In this document: positions 1-11,701 of the stretch, piece after piece | Position numbering within the stretch: the stretch's first letter is position 1 | Layout of the letters: every line of letters begins with the position of its first letter | From: Nitratireductor sp. ZSWI3 | GTDB taxonomy: Bacteria; Pseudomonadota; Alphaproteobacteria; Rhizobiales; Rhizobiaceae | Direction of reading: 5' to 3' | NCBI RefSeq assembly: GCF_024655565.1 | Contig: NZ_JANKOF010000025.1 | Location: 1 to 53,708, forward strand | DNA length: 53,708 nucleotides | The notes under the pieces: generated by a model | Seen by the model: only the letters and a program-made list of their open reading frames with translations | Told to the model about the DNA's origin: nothing | Databases searched by the model: none | Program-made: the position numbers and the translations under genes

Positions 1-225
<225 letters not shown>

Positions 226-230
226 GCCTG

Positions 231-1514
231 CTATGCCGCTTCCTGCTTCAGCGCGACCGCGGTGAGCCGCTCCCCGTCGTGGCCGGTGACGACCGCCTCG
301 ACAATCTCTCCCGGCTGGCCGCGGTCGAGCGAAGCCAGCGTGAACCCTTCCGTGCGGCCGAGACCCGAGCGCTCGACGAGAAGGCGCTGGCGGCTGCCGG
401 CCAGCGCCTCCAGATGGCGGCGATAGGCGCCGTCTCCGGCCGCCCGCAGCCGTGCCGCCCGCTCCTTCACCCGCTCGCGCGCCACCTGCGGCATGTGCGC
501 CGCCGGCGTGCCCTCGCGCGGGCTGAAGGGGAAGACATGCAGATGCGTCAGGCCGCATTCCTCGACGATGCGCAGCGAATTCTCGAACATCGCCTCCGTC
601 TCGGTCGGGAAGCCGGCAATGATGTCGGCGCCGAAGACCGCATCCGGGCGCAGCCGCCGCACCTCTTCGCAGAAGGCGATGGCGTCGGCCCTGAGATGCC
701 GCCGCTTCATCCGCTTCAGGATCATGTCGTCGCCGTGCTGAAGCGAAAGGTGCAGATGCGGCATCAGCCGCTCTTCCTCCGCAAGGGAGCGCATCAGCTC
801 GCCGTCCGCCTCGATCGAATCGATGGAGGAAAGGCGCAGCCGCCTGAGCTCCGGCACCTCGCGCAGCACCGTACGCACCAGCTTCCCGAGCCGCGGGGCT
901 CCAGGCAGGTCGGCGCCGAAGCTGGTCAGGTCCACCCCCGTCAGCACCACCTCGGCATAGCCGTTGCCGACGAGGCGGCGCACCTGGTCGACCACCGCCC
1001 CCATCGGCACGGAGCGCGAGTTGCCGCGGCCGTAGGGGATGATGCAGAACGTGCAGCGATGGTCGCAGCCATTCTGCACCTGCACGAAGGCGCGGGCGCG
1101 GCCCTCGATGGAATCGACCATGTGGGACGCTGTCTCGCGCACCTCCATGATGTCGTTGACGCGCACCTTCTCGAACTGGTTGACGCCGAAATCGGGCAGC
1201 GCCCGGTAATTGTGGGCGGAGAGCTTTTCCTCATTGCCCAGAACGAGGTCGACCTCGCTCATCGCATCGAAGGTCGCCGGCTCGGTCTGCGCCGCGCAGC
1301 CGGTGACGATGATGCGTGCATCCGGGTTCTCGCGTCGCGCCCTGCGGATCGCCTGGCGCGCCTGGCGCACGGCCTCGGCCGTCACCGCGCAGGTGTTGAC
1401 CACGACGGCCCCGCCGGCGAGCGCCTCCAGACCAGCTTTTTCGGCCTCGCGCCTGATGACCTCGGACTCATAAGCATTGAGCCGGCAGCCGAAGGTGAGC
1501 ACGTCGACCTTCAT
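231..1514 (-). CDS. mtaB: tRNA t6A37 methylthiotransferase MtaB
   Basis: The 427-residue protein begins MKVDVLTFGCRLNAYESE. The N-terminal methylthiotransferase domain has Cys10, Cys42 (NTCAVT) and Cys73 (TGCAAQ), the usual ligands of the auxiliary [4Fe-4S] cluster. The radical-SAM motif CDHRCTFCIIPYGRG follows with Cys150, Cys154 and Cys157. A TRAM-like RNA-binding segment ends the protein (from about residue 365). The CRLN signature and length fit MtaB (YqeV type), which adds a methylthio group to t6A37 in tRNAs reading ANN codons, rather than MiaB or RimO. It lies 3' of dapF with no gap (dapF ends at 1515) and 5' of ftsY, so the three probably form one operon. Confidence 0.93.
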   Translation of the reverse strand: MKVDVLTFGCRLNAYESEVIRREAEKAGLEALAGGAVVVNTCAVTAEAVRQARQAIRRARRENPDARIIVTGCAAQTEPATFDAMSEVDLVLGNEEKLSAHNYRALPDFGVNQFEKVRVNDIMEVRETASHMVDSIEGRARAFVQVQNGCDHRCTFCIIPYGRGNSRSVPMGAVVDQVRRLVGNGYAEVVLTGVDLTSFGADLPGAPRLGKLVRTVLREVPELRRLRLSSIDSIEADGELMRSLAEEERLMPHLHLSLQHGDDMILKRMKRRHLRADAIAFCEEVRRLRPDAVFGADIIAGFPTETEAMFENSLRIVEECGLTHLHVFPFSPREGTPAAHMPQVARERVKERAARLRAAGDGAYRRHLEALAGSRQRLLVERSGLGRTEGFTLASLDRGQPGEIVEAVVTGHDGERLTAVALKQEAA

Positions 1515-2396
1515 TCAGGCCGCTCCCTCGGTCTCACGCTCCCAAACGCCGGTGGCGGGGTCGAAACGGCCGGAAAACTCCCATTCGGCGGGCCCGGTCA
1601 TGATGACATGGTCATCGTCCCGCCACAGGATGTCGAGCGGGCCGCCTGGCACCGTGACCGTGACATGCCGTCCCGTGCGCCCGGTGCGCGCGGCAGAAAC
1701 GGCCGCCGCGCAGGCGGCCGAGCCGCAGGCGAGCGTCAACCCCACTCCGCGTTCCCAGGTCCGCAGCGCCAGCGCGTCGCCCGACGTCACCCGGGCGAGC
1801 GAGATGTTGGCGCGTTCGGGAAAGATGGGATGGTTCTCGAGCAGGGGACCGAATCGGGCGAGATCGTAATCGTTGACATCACCATCGACCCAGAAAATGG
1901 CATGCGGATTGCCCATCGAGGCGACCGAGGGGGAATGCAGGACCGGTGCGTCGATGGGGCCGATCTGCAGCTCGATCTTGCGCGTATCGCCGAACTCCTC
2001 TGCCAGCGGAATGTCCTGCCAGCCGAAACGCGGCTTGCCCATGTCCACCGATATCAGCCCGTTCTCGTGCTCCTGTGCGTTGAGGAGGCCGGCCACCGTC
2101 TGGAAGGTGAACACCTTCTGACCGGTTTCGGCCGCAAGCTGCTGCACCACGCAGCGCGTGCCGTTGCCGCAGGCCTGCGCCTGGCTGCCGTCGGAATTGA
2201 TGATCTCGATGTAGCTGTGCGTTCCTGCAACGCGCGGATCGTGGATCGCCATGATCTGATCGAAATGCATGACAGGATCGGCGTTCAGGGCGAGCGCCGC
2301 CTCCGGCGCCACGCGATCCGCGCGACCGCGCATGTCGGCAACGATGATCTCGTTGCCAAGGCCGTTCATCTTCGCAAAGGGTGCCAGCACCGCCAT
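1515..2396 (-). CDS. dapF: Diaminopimelate epimerase DapF
   Basis: The 293-residue protein converts LL- to meso-diaminopimelate in lysine and peptidoglycan synthesis. The two catalytic cysteines are visible: Cys76 in ACGNGTRC and Cys224 in [10 protein letters not shown]. The N-terminal [10 protein letters not shown] is characteristic of the family. I start at the ATG giving [12 protein letters not shown], because the 24 residues upstream in the same frame have no family resemblance. It heads the dapF-mtaB-ftsY run on the minus strand. Confidence 0.95.
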   Translation of the reverse strand: MAVLAPFAKMNGLGNEIIVADMRGRADRVAPEAALALNADPVMHFDQIMAIHDPRVAGTHSYIEIINSDGSQAQACGNGTRCVVQQLAAETGQKVFTFQTVAGLLNAQEHENGLISVDMGKPRFGWQDIPLAEEFGDTRKIELQIGPIDAPVLHSPSVASMGNPHAIFWVDGDVNDYDLARFGPLLENHPIFPERANISLARVTSGDALALRTWERGVGLTLACGSAACAAAVSAARTGRTGRHVTVTVPGGPLDILWRDDDHVIMTGPAEWEFSGRFDPATGVWERETEGAA

Positions 2397-2486
2397 TGAG
2401 GCTCCAGTGTCACAGGGTCTGGCGCCTATATGGCCGATGACGGCCGAAATTACCAGATGAACGGCCACCCGCCATGCGGATCGGCA

Positions 2487-2648
2487 TCAGGCGATCACAA
2501 CAATGCCAAGAACGGCGAGCAGGAAGAGAATCAGCACGACGGCGATGAGCAGTTTGGCGCCCGTCATCGCGGCGCCGGCCAGGCTGTTCATGCCGAGGAG
2601 ACCTGCCACCGCGGCGACGATCAGGAGAATGAGTATCCATTTGAGCAT
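2487..2648 (-). CDS. DUF1328-family membrane microprotein
   Basis: This 53-residue protein (MLKWILILLIVAAVAGLLG, later a second helix) is two hydrophobic helices joined by a short GMNSLAGAAMTGAK-type turn, the layout of the DUF1328/YtjA family. The function of the family is not established. The start is set by the ATG with GAGGG about 7 nt upstream. A GGAAC-N16-CGTT motif lies about 50-80 bp upstream in the right orientation, so it is probably transcribed by the EcfG general-stress sigma factor. It is separated from dapF by 90 bp and is probably its own unit. Confidence 0.85.
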   Translation of the reverse strand: MLKWILILLIVAAVAGLLGMNSLAGAAMTGAKLLIAVVLILFLLAVLGIVVIA

Positions 2649-2702
2649 AATCGAGCCCTCTGTTGCGGCCTTTGGCACGGCCCTTGGCGTGTTCGGCAGG
2701 TC

Positions 2703-2727
2703 AACGCGAAAGATAATGGCTGGTTCC
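2703..2727 (-). promoter_or_regulatory. Candidate EcfG-type promoter for the DUF1328 gene
   Basis: Read on the minus strand, GGAAC (2727-2723), exactly 16 nt, then CGTT (2706-2703). This matches the alphaproteobacterial EcfG/RpoE2/SigT consensus GGAAC-N16/17-CGTT. Transcription would start near 2697 and give a leader of about 50 nt before the ATG at 2648. Confidence 0.65.
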
Positions 2728-2805
2728 CATGGGCCCCTACTGTTGCCGAATGGAAACACTCGGCCGTTCTCGCGCGAGAAACCGGTTCTTAACCACGTCC
2801 GGGCT

Positions 2806-2813
2806 GTTATAAT
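2806..2813 (+). promoter_or_regulatory. Candidate extended -10 element for the omp19-like gene
   Basis: The sequence TGTTATAAT gives a perfect TATAAT (2808-2813) preceded by TG one base upstream, the extended -10 form. The -35 position (about 2786) is poor, matching TTGACA at about three of six positions. It lies about 80 bp upstream of the lipoprotein ATG in an otherwise GC-rich gap. Confidence 0.45.
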
Positions 2814-2894
2814 TGCAAAACAGCGCCACGATTGGCGTCTTCCCTGGAACTCTTGGCCACACCAGTGCATTGGGCGCTGTAATGGAGAGATCGC

Positions 2895-3428
2895 ATGCCG
2901 CTGAAAAAATCCGCATTGATGGCAGTTCCTGTTCTGGCGCTTGCCATGGCAGGCTGCACGAGCGAGCGCTTTGCGCCGATGGGCGGCAGCCGCGCGCCGG
3001 CGCCCCTGGCCGCCGCTCCCTCCGGCACGGTCACCTCCAACCAGTTGCCGCCGCCTTCCGGCCCGACGAATGCGTCGAACTTCCCCGAGCCGCCGCAGCA
3101 GGACACGCAGGTCGCCGCCCTCGACCCCAACGCGGCCGCCAACGCGCCCGATGTCTCGACCGGCAGCGTGGCCGGCGTCTGGAGCGTCAATGTCGCCGGC
3201 CAGTCCTGCCGCATCGCAACACCGCAGACGAAATTCGGAGCAGGCTATCGCGCCGGGCCCCTGCGCTGCCCCGCTCCGATGGACGGCGTCAAATCGTGGA
3301 ACGTCGAAGGCAAGCAGCTTGCGTTCTATGACGAGAGCGGCGGCGTGCTCGCCCGCCTCTATTCGTCGGGAGCCGAGCGCTTCGACGGCCAGACCACCAG
3401 CGGCCAGCCCATCTCCCTGACCCGCTGA
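2895..3428 (+). CDS. omp19: Omp19-like outer-membrane lipoprotein, protease-inhibitor (Inh) domain
   Basis: The 177-residue protein has a lipoprotein signal (MPLKKSALMAVPVLALAMAGC), with the lipobox cysteine at about residue 21, followed by a Pro/Ala-rich linker. The C-terminal half carries GVWSVNVAGQSCRIATPQTK and AGYRAGPLRCP, near-identical in pattern to Brucella Omp19, which is also 177 residues long. Brucella Omp19 is a lipoprotein with a bacterial protease-inhibitor fold. The two cysteines in the C-terminal half (SCRI and LRCP) probably form a disulfide. The gene is transcribed divergently from DUF1328 and lies 54 bp upstream of zapE. Confidence 0.9.
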   Translation: MPLKKSALMAVPVLALAMAGCTSERFAPMGGSRAPAPLAAAPSGTVTSNQLPPPSGPTNASNFPEPPQQDTQVAALDPNAAANAPDVSTGSVAGVWSVNVAGQSCRIATPQTKFGAGYRAGPLRCPAPMDGVKSWNVEGKQLAFYDESGGVLARLYSSGAERFDGQTTSGQPISLTR

Positions 3429-3482
3429 CCGGCACACCATCAATCAGCATGCACGGCCCGAAAGCCGATCCGAAAGCCTGAC

Positions 3483-4688
3483 ATGACGCTGCGCGACGGT
3501 CTCGTAACCCATCCTTCCGTTGTGCAGCGTTACCAGCATCTGGTGGAGAGCGGATCGCTGGCAAGCGATCCGGTCCAGATGAAGGTGGCGGCGACGCTCG
3601 ACCAGCTGATCGGCGAGATCTGCGACAAGCGGCTAGCCCGCAAGTCGAGCGCGCTCGGCTGGCTTTTCGCCAAGCGCAGCCGGGCCCACGAGGCGGTTCG
3701 CGGGCTTTACATCCATGGTGGTGTCGGCCGCGGCAAGACCATGCTGATGGACCTGTTCTACGAGTTGGTGCCCGCCGAGCACAAGCGGCGCGCCCATTTC
3801 AACGACTTCATGGCCGATGCGCACGACCGCATCGCCCGGCACCGGGCAGCGCTGAAATCGGGCGAGACGCGGCAGAGCGACCCGATCCCACCGGTCGCGG
3901 CCGCGCTCGCCAAGGAAGCGTGGGTCCTCTGCTTCGACGAGTTCACCGTCACGGACATCGCCGACGCGATGATCCTGTCGCGCCTCTTCTCGGCCCTGTT
4001 CGAGCGCGGCGTGGTGCTCGTCGCGACCTCCAATGTCGCCCCCGAAGACCTTTACCGCGACGGCCTGAACCGCGGCCTGTTCCTGTCCTTCATCGGCATT
4101 CTTCGGCAGCACACGCGCGTTCTGGAGCTCGACGCGCACACCGACTATCGGATGCAGAAACTGAACCGCATCCCCGTCTACCTGACGCCCGACGACGAGG
4201 CCGCCGACCGGCAGATGGACGAGGCCTGGGAGGCGATGGCCGATGGCAGGCCCGCGGAGGCCCGCAGCCTGACCGTCAAGGGCCGCAAGCTGGTCGTGCC
4301 GCAGGCCGTGGACGCCGCCGCACGCTTTTCCTTTGCCGACCTGTGCGAAAGACCGCTCGGGGCGCGCGATTACCTGGCGCTGGCGGCAGCGTTCGACACG
4401 ATCTTCATCGATCATGTCCCGGTGATGGACCTGCGCCGGCGCAACGAGGCGAAACGCTTCATTCTCCTGATCGACACGCTGTACGACAATCGCGCCCGCC
4501 TTTACCTTTCTGCCGCCGCCGCTCCCGAGGCGCTCTACACGGCGACCACCGGGACGGAGGCCTTCGAATTCGAACGCACCGTGTCCCGGTTGATCGAGAT
4601 GCAGAGCCACGACTGGCTGGCGCAGGTGAGGCGGAAGAACGGCGTGGAGGCGGACGCCGGAATGTCGGTCGCCGCCCGCGCCGGATGA
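3483..4688 (+). CDS. zapE: Cell division ATPase ZapE (AFG1 family)
   Basis: The 401-residue protein is the usual length for ZapE/AFG1-like P-loop ATPases. Walker A is IHGGVGRGKTMLMD (about residues 78-90) and Walker B is VLCFDEFTVTDIADA (about 148-162). The later LRRRNEAKRFILLIDTLYD block is also typical. In E. coli ZapE associates with the Z-ring and destabilises FtsZ polymers; the AFG1 relatives are mitochondrial. It lies directly upstream of mdh, an order common in rhizobia. I see no clear terminator between the two. Confidence 0.92.
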   Translation: MTLRDGLVTHPSVVQRYQHLVESGSLASDPVQMKVAATLDQLIGEICDKRLARKSSALGWLFAKRSRAHEAVRGLYIHGGVGRGKTMLMDLFYELVPAEHKRRAHFNDFMADAHDRIARHRAALKSGETRQSDPIPPVAAALAKEAWVLCFDEFTVTDIADAMILSRLFSALFERGVVLVATSNVAPEDLYRDGLNRGLFLSFIGILRQHTRVLELDAHTDYRMQKLNRIPVYLTPDDEAADRQMDEAWEAMADGRPAEARSLTVKGRKLVVPQAVDAAARFSFADLCERPLGARDYLALAAAFDTIFIDHVPVMDLRRRNEAKRFILLIDTLYDNRARLYLSAAAAPEALYTATTGTEAFEFERTVSRLIEMQSHDWLAQVRRKNGVEADAGMSVAARAG

Positions 4689-6040
<1,352 letters not shown>

Positions 6041-6055
6041 GGAGTAGGCGGCCCC

Positions 6056-7252
<1,197 letters not shown>

Positions 7253-7256
7253 GACC

Positions 7257-7628
7257 GTGCCTCCTCGGAAGATCAACCTGCTGGCAGCCGCCGACCGGCG
7301 GATCCGGAAAGTGTTTGATCCCCACATTGCGGGTGACGTGAACGACGCGCAGGTCAAGATCGCCAAATTCGGTGCGACCTTCGACTGGCATTCCCACGAG
7401 GCCGAAGACGAGGCGTTTCTGGTCCTCAGGGGCCGGATCGCCATCGATTTTCGCGACGGCTCCGTCGAGCTCGACGAGGGCGATTTCCTGGTGGTGCCGA
7501 AAACCGTCGAACACCGGCCGCGCTCCCTCACCGAGGAGCCGGTCGTGCTGATGTTCGAACCTGCGACCACCGTCAACACCGGCAATGCCGAGAGCACCCT
7601 GACCGTCACTGAATTGAACCGATTGTAG
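7257..7628 (+). CDS. Small cupin-domain protein inserted between sucC and sucD
   Basis: The 123-residue protein starts at GTG, 4 nt after the sucC stop, with GGAAGG as ribosome-binding site inside the end of sucC. It has the two cupin motifs: [19 protein letters not shown], with His45, His47 and downstream Glu, and a second His86 in [10 protein letters not shown]. These are the usual metal ligands. The substrate cannot be told from sequence; many small single-cupin proteins of this kind are annotated only as mannose-6-phosphate-isomerase-like. The tight spacing on both sides (8 nt to sucD) implies translation with the TCA genes. Confidence 0.85.
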   Translation: MPPRKINLLAAADRRIRKVFDPHIAGDVNDAQVKIAKFGATFDWHSHEAEDEAFLVLRGRIAIDFRDGSVELDEGDFLVVPKTVEHRPRSLTEEPVVLMFEPATTVNTGNAESTLTVTELNRL

Positions 7629-7636
7629 GGAAAAGC

Positions 7637-8545
7637 ATGTCCATTCTCGTCAACAAAGACACCAAGGTCCTCGTCCAGGGCCTGACCGGCAAGACCGGCA
7701 CGTTCCACACCGAACAGGCGCTCGCCTACTACGGCACCAAGATGGTCGGCGGCATCCATCCGAAGAAGGGCGGCGAAACCTGGCGCAGCGGCCTGGAAGG
7801 CGCCGCCGAGCTGCCGATCTTCGCATCGGTCGCCGAAGGCAAGGAGAAGACCGGCGCCGACGCCTCCGTCATCTACGTGCCGCCGGCAGGCGCCGCCGCC
7901 GCGATCATCGAGGCGATCGACGCGGAGATCCCGCTCATCGTCTGCATCACCGAGGGCATTCCGGTGATGGACATGGTCAAGGTCAAGGCAAAGCTCGACA
8001 AGTCGACGTCGCGCCTGATCGGCCCGAACTGCCCGGGCGTCCTGACCCCCAACGAATGCAAGATCGGCATCATGCCGGGCAACATCTTCAAGAAGGGCTC
8101 GGTCGGCGTCGTCTCGCGCTCCGGCACGCTCACCTATGAAGCCGTCTTCCAGACCACCAATGCGGGTCTCGGCCAGACGACGGCCGTCGGCATCGGCGGC
8201 GATCCGGTGAAGGGCACCGAATTCATCGACGTGCTGGAGATGTTCCTCGCCGATGACGAGACGCAGTCGATCATCATGATCGGCGAGATCGGCGGCTCGG
8301 CCGAGGAAGACGCGGCCCAGTTCCTGCGCGACGAGGCCAAGAAGGGCCGCAAGAAGCCGATGGCCGGCTTCATCGCCGGCCGCACCGCCCCTCCCGGACG
8401 CACCATGGGCCACGCCGGCGCGGTGATCTCCGGCGGCAAGGGCGGCGCGGAAGACAAGATCGCCGCGATGGAGGCGGCCGGCATCAGGGTCTCGCCCTCG
8501 CCGGCACGGCTCGGCCAGACGCTGGTCGAGGCGATCAAGGGGTGA
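7637..8545 (+). CDS. sucD: Succinyl-CoA synthetase alpha subunit
   Basis: The 302-residue protein begins [21 protein letters not shown], the CoA-binding Rossmann domain of SucD. The phosphohistidine is His259 in [19 protein letters not shown]. The [18 protein letters not shown] block is also diagnostic. It pairs with sucC although a cupin gene lies between them. A large inverted repeat begins at its stop codon. Confidence 0.97.
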   Translation: MSILVNKDTKVLVQGLTGKTGTFHTEQALAYYGTKMVGGIHPKKGGETWRSGLEGAAELPIFASVAEGKEKTGADASVIYVPPAGAAAAIIEAIDAEIPLIVCITEGIPVMDMVKVKAKLDKSTSRLIGPNCPGVLTPNECKIGIMPGNIFKKGSVGVVSRSGTLTYEAVFQTTNAGLGQTTAVGIGGDPVKGTEFIDVLEMFLADDETQSIIMIGEIGGSAEEDAAQFLRDEAKKGRKKPMAGFIAGRTAPPGRTMGHAGAVISGGKGGAEDKIAAMEAAGIRVSPSPARLGQTLVEAIKG

Positions 8546-8654
8546 GTGAATAGTAAATGGTGAATGGTGAATGGAATGCAGCGATGGTGAACTGAGCAAC
8601 AAAGAACGTCCAACGTCTTCGTTTCCATTCACCATTCACTATTCACCATTCACT
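8545..8654. repeat. Large imperfect inverted repeat between sucD and sucA
   Basis: Arms 8545-8575 and 8624-8654 are 31 nt each, complementary at 28 positions, separated by 48 nt. Each arm is built of near-tandem 7-mers (gtgaatg or gtgaata). The left arm starts on the last base of the sucD stop codon and the right arm ends 10 nt before the sucA ribosome-binding site. In RNA this could form a long stem between the two cistrons. Similar GTGAATG-rich repeats are, as far as I recall, dispersed in other rhizobial genomes. Confidence 0.85.
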
Positions 8655-8663
8655 TCGTCCAAC

Positions 8664-8694
8664 AAGGAGACCGGGCATCGTCCCGGCTAAGACA
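8664..8694 (+). promoter_or_regulatory. sucA ribosome-binding site separated from the ATG by a hairpin
   Basis: AAGGAG (8664-8669) is the only good ribosome-binding sequence before sucA but lies 25 nt from the ATG at 8695. Between them ccggg (8671-8675) and cccgg (8682-8686) can pair around a 6-nt loop, which would shorten the effective distance to a normal spacing. The ATG is supported by the family N-terminus (MARQ...[12 protein letters not shown]), so an upstream start is unlikely. Confidence 0.6.
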
Positions 8695-11682
8695 ATGGCA
8701 CGGCAAGATCAGGCCAACGACGAAATGTCGATCACTTCGTTCCTCTATGGTGGCAATGCCGCCTATATCGAGGAACTCTACGCCAGTTATCAGGACGATC
8801 CTGCCTCCGTCAGCGAGGATTGGCGTTCCTTCTTCGGCGCCCTCAAGGACGATGCGGCGGATGTCAGGAAGAATGCGGCCGGCGCGTCCTGGAAGAAGAA
8901 GGGCTGGCCCGAGACCGCCAATGGCGAGCTCGTCTCCGCCCTCGACGGCAACTGGGGCGCGCTGGAGAAGCATTTCGACGGCAAGATCAAGGAGAAGGCG
9001 GCCAAGACCGGCGCCGAGCTTTCCGCCGACGAGGTGCAGCAGGCGACGCGCGATTCCGTGCGGGCGATCATGATGATCCGCGCCTACCGCATGCGCGGCC
9101 ACCTGCATGCCAATCTCGACCCGCTCGGCATCGCCAAGCCCCTCGAGGACTATAACGAGCTGTCGCCGGAAGCCTATGGCTTCACCTCGGCCGACTACGA
9201 CCGGCCGATCTTCATCGACCACGTGCTCGGCCTCGAGACCGCGACGATCCGCCAGATGCTCGACATCCTCAAGCGGACCTACTGCTCGACCCTCGGCGTC
9301 GAATTCATGCACATCTCCAACCCGGCCGAGAAGGCCTGGATCCAGGAGCGCATCGAGGGGCCGGACAAGGGCGTCGAGTTCACCGCCAACGGAAAGAAGG
9401 CGATCCTGCAGAAGCTGATCGAGGCGGAAGGTTTCGAGCAGTTCATCGACGTCAAGTACAAGGGCACCAAGCGCTTCGGCCTGGATGGCGGCGAAGCGCT
9501 GATCCCGGCGCTGGAGCAGATCATCAAGCGCGGCGGCCAGATGGGCCTCAAGGAGATCGTCCTTGGCATGGCGCACCGCGGCCGCCTCAACGTTCTCTCC
9601 CAGGTGATGGCAAAGCCGCACCGGGCGATCTTCCATGAATTCAAGGGCGGCTCCTTCGCCCCCGACGACGTGGAAGGCTCGGGCGACGTGAAGTATCACC
9701 TCGGCGCGTCCTCCGACCGCGAGTTCGACAGCAACAAGGTGCACCTGTCGCTGACCGCCAACCCGTCGCATCTGGAGATCGTCAACCCGGTCGTCATGGG
9801 CAAGGCGCGCGCCAAGCAGGACCAGGTGTTCGGCCGCAAGCGCGAGGACGTCGTGCCGCAGGAAGAGCGTGCCCGCGTGATGCCGCTGCTGCTGCACGGC
9901 GACGCCGCCTTCGCCGGCCAGGGCGTGGTGGCGGAGTGCTTCGGCCTGTCGGGCCTGCGCGGCCACCGTGTCGCCGGCACGGTGCACTTCATCATCAACA
10001 ACCAGATCGGCTTCACGACCAACCCGCGCTTCTCGCGCTCCTCGCCCTATCCCTCGGACGTGGCGAAGATGATCGAGGCGCCGATCTTCCACGTCAACGG
10101 CGACGATCCGGAGGCCGTGGTCTACGCGGCCAAGGTGGCGACCGAATTCCGCATGACCTTCCACAAGCCGGTGGTCATCGACATGTTCTGCTACCGCCGT
10201 TACGGCCACAACGAGGGCGACGAGCCGGCATTCACCCAGCCGATCATGTACCGCAAGATCCGCAAGCATGAGACGACGGGCGAGATCTACGCCCGCAAGA
10301 TGCTTGCCGAGAACGTGGTCACCGATGCCGACATCGACAAGATGCGCAGCGACTGGCGCTCGCACCTGGAGGCCGAGTTCGAGGCCGGTCAGTCCTACAA
10401 GCCCAACAAGGCGGATTGGCTGGACGGCGCCTGGTCAGGCCTGAAGAAGGCCGACGACGAGGACGAGCAGCGCCGCGGCAAGACCGCCGTGCCGGTCAAG
10501 ACGCTGAAGGAAATCGGCAAGAAGCTTGCCGAGGTGCCCGAGGATTTCGAGGCGCACCGCACCATCCAGCGCTTCCTCGCCAACCGGAAGAAGATGATCG
10601 ATTCCGGCGACGGCATCGACTGGGCGACGGCCGAGGCCCTCGCCTTCGGCTCGATCCTGCTCGATGGCAACCCGGTGCGCCTGTCCGGCCAGGACTCCGA
10701 GCGCGGCACCTTCTCGCAGCGGCACTCGGTGCTCTACGATCAGCGCGACGAGAACCGCTACATCCCGCTCAACAATCTCGGCCCCCAGCAGGCCTATTAC
10801 GAGGTCATCAACTCGATGCTCTCGGAAGAGGCCGTGCTCGGCTTCGAATACGGCTTCTCGCTGGCCGAGCCGCGGGCGCTGACGCTGTGGGAAGCCCAGT
10901 TCGGCGACTTCGCCAACGGCGCGCAGGTGGTGTTCGACCAGTTCATCTCCTCGGGCGAGCGCAAGTGGCTGCGCATGTCGGGCCTCGTCTGCCTGCTGCC
11001 GCACGGCTATGAGGGCCAGGGGCCGGAGCACTCCTCCGCCCGCCTCGAGCGCTGGCTGCAGATGTGCGCCGAGGACAACATGCAGGTGGCCAACTGCACG
11101 ACGCCGGCCAACTACTTCCACATCCTGCGCCGTCAGCTCAAGCGCGACTTCCGCAAGCCCTTGATCCTGATGACCCCGAAGTCTCTGCTGCGCCACAAGC
11201 GCTGCGTCTCCTCGCTCAGCGAATTGTCCGGCGAGAGCACCTTCCATCGTCTCCTGTGGGACGATGCGGAGCATCTGGAAGGCCAGCCGATCAAGCTGGT
11301 CAAGGATTCGAAGATCCGCCGCGTCGTGATGTGCTCGGGCAAGGTCTATTACGACCTCTATGAGGAGCGCGAGAAGCGCGGCATCGACGATGTCTACCTG
11401 CTGCGCGTCGAGCAGCTCTACCCATTCCCGGCGAAGGCGCTGATCACGGAGCTGTCGCGCTTCCGCAACGCCGAGATGGTGTGGTGCCAGGAAGAGCCCA
11501 AGAACATGGGCGCATGGTCCTTCATCGACCCGTATCTGGAATGGGTGCTGCAGCACATCGAGGCCAAGAACACGCGCGTGCGCTACACCGGCCGGCCGGC
11601 CGCCGCTTCGCCCGCCACCGGCCTGATGTCCAAGCACCTTGCGCAGCTCGAGGCCTTCCTCGAGGATGCGCTGGGCGAATAG
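8695..11682 (+). CDS. sucA: 2-oxoglutarate dehydrogenase E1 component
   Basis: The 995-residue thiamine-diphosphate enzyme decarboxylates 2-oxoglutarate and passes the succinyl group to the lipoyl arm of SucB. It begins [20 protein letters not shown]. Family motifs are [36 protein letters not shown], the [17 protein letters not shown] ThDP region and, near the end, [11 protein letters not shown]. The length is that of rhizobial SucA. It is 19 nt upstream of sucB. Its cofactor would be supplied by the thiBPQ and pyrophosphokinase genes at 20-24.6 kb. Confidence 0.97.
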   Translation: MARQDQANDEMSITSFLYGGNAAYIEELYASYQDDPASVSEDWRSFFGALKDDAADVRKNAAGASWKKKGWPETANGELVSALDGNWGALEKHFDGKIKEKAAKTGAELSADEVQQATRDSVRAIMMIRAYRMRGHLHANLDPLGIAKPLEDYNELSPEAYGFTSADYDRPIFIDHVLGLETATIRQMLDILKRTYCSTLGVEFMHISNPAEKAWIQERIEGPDKGVEFTANGKKAILQKLIEAEGFEQFIDVKYKGTKRFGLDGGEALIPALEQIIKRGGQMGLKEIVLGMAHRGRLNVLSQVMAKPHRAIFHEFKGGSFAPDDVEGSGDVKYHLGASSDREFDSNKVHLSLTANPSHLEIVNPVVMGKARAKQDQVFGRKREDVVPQEERARVMPLLLHGDAAFAGQGVVAECFGLSGLRGHRVAGTVHFIINNQIGFTTNPRFSRSSPYPSDVAKMIEAPIFHVNGDDPEAVVYAAKVATEFRMTFHKPVVIDMFCYRRYGHNEGDEPAFTQPIMYRKIRKHETTGEIYARKMLAENVVTDADIDKMRSDWRSHLEAEFEAGQSYKPNKADWLDGAWSGLKKADDEDEQRRGKTAVPVKTLKEIGKKLAEVPEDFEAHRTIQRFLANRKKMIDSGDGIDWATAEALAFGSILLDGNPVRLSGQDSERGTFSQRHSVLYDQRDENRYIPLNNLGPQQAYYEVINSMLSEEAVLGFEYGFSLAEPRALTLWEAQFGDFANGAQVVFDQFISSGERKWLRMSGLVCLLPHGYEGQGPEHSSARLERWLQMCAEDNMQVANCTTPANYFHILRRQLKRDFRKPLILMTPKSLLRHKRCVSSLSELSGESTFHRLLWDDAEHLEGQPIKLVKDSKIRRVVMCSGKVYYDLYEEREKRGIDDVYLLRVEQLYPFPAKALITELSRFRNAEMVWCQEEPKNMGAWSFIDPYLEWVLQHIEAKNTRVRYTGRPAAASPATGLMSKHLAQLEAFLEDALGE

Positions 11683-11701
11683 GAAGCGACGGAGACAGGA
11701 C

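Noticed and set aside
11639-11701. 21-residue N-terminal extension of SucB
   Set aside because: It overlaps the end of sucA and is Arg/Ser-rich. The family starts at [13 protein letters not shown].
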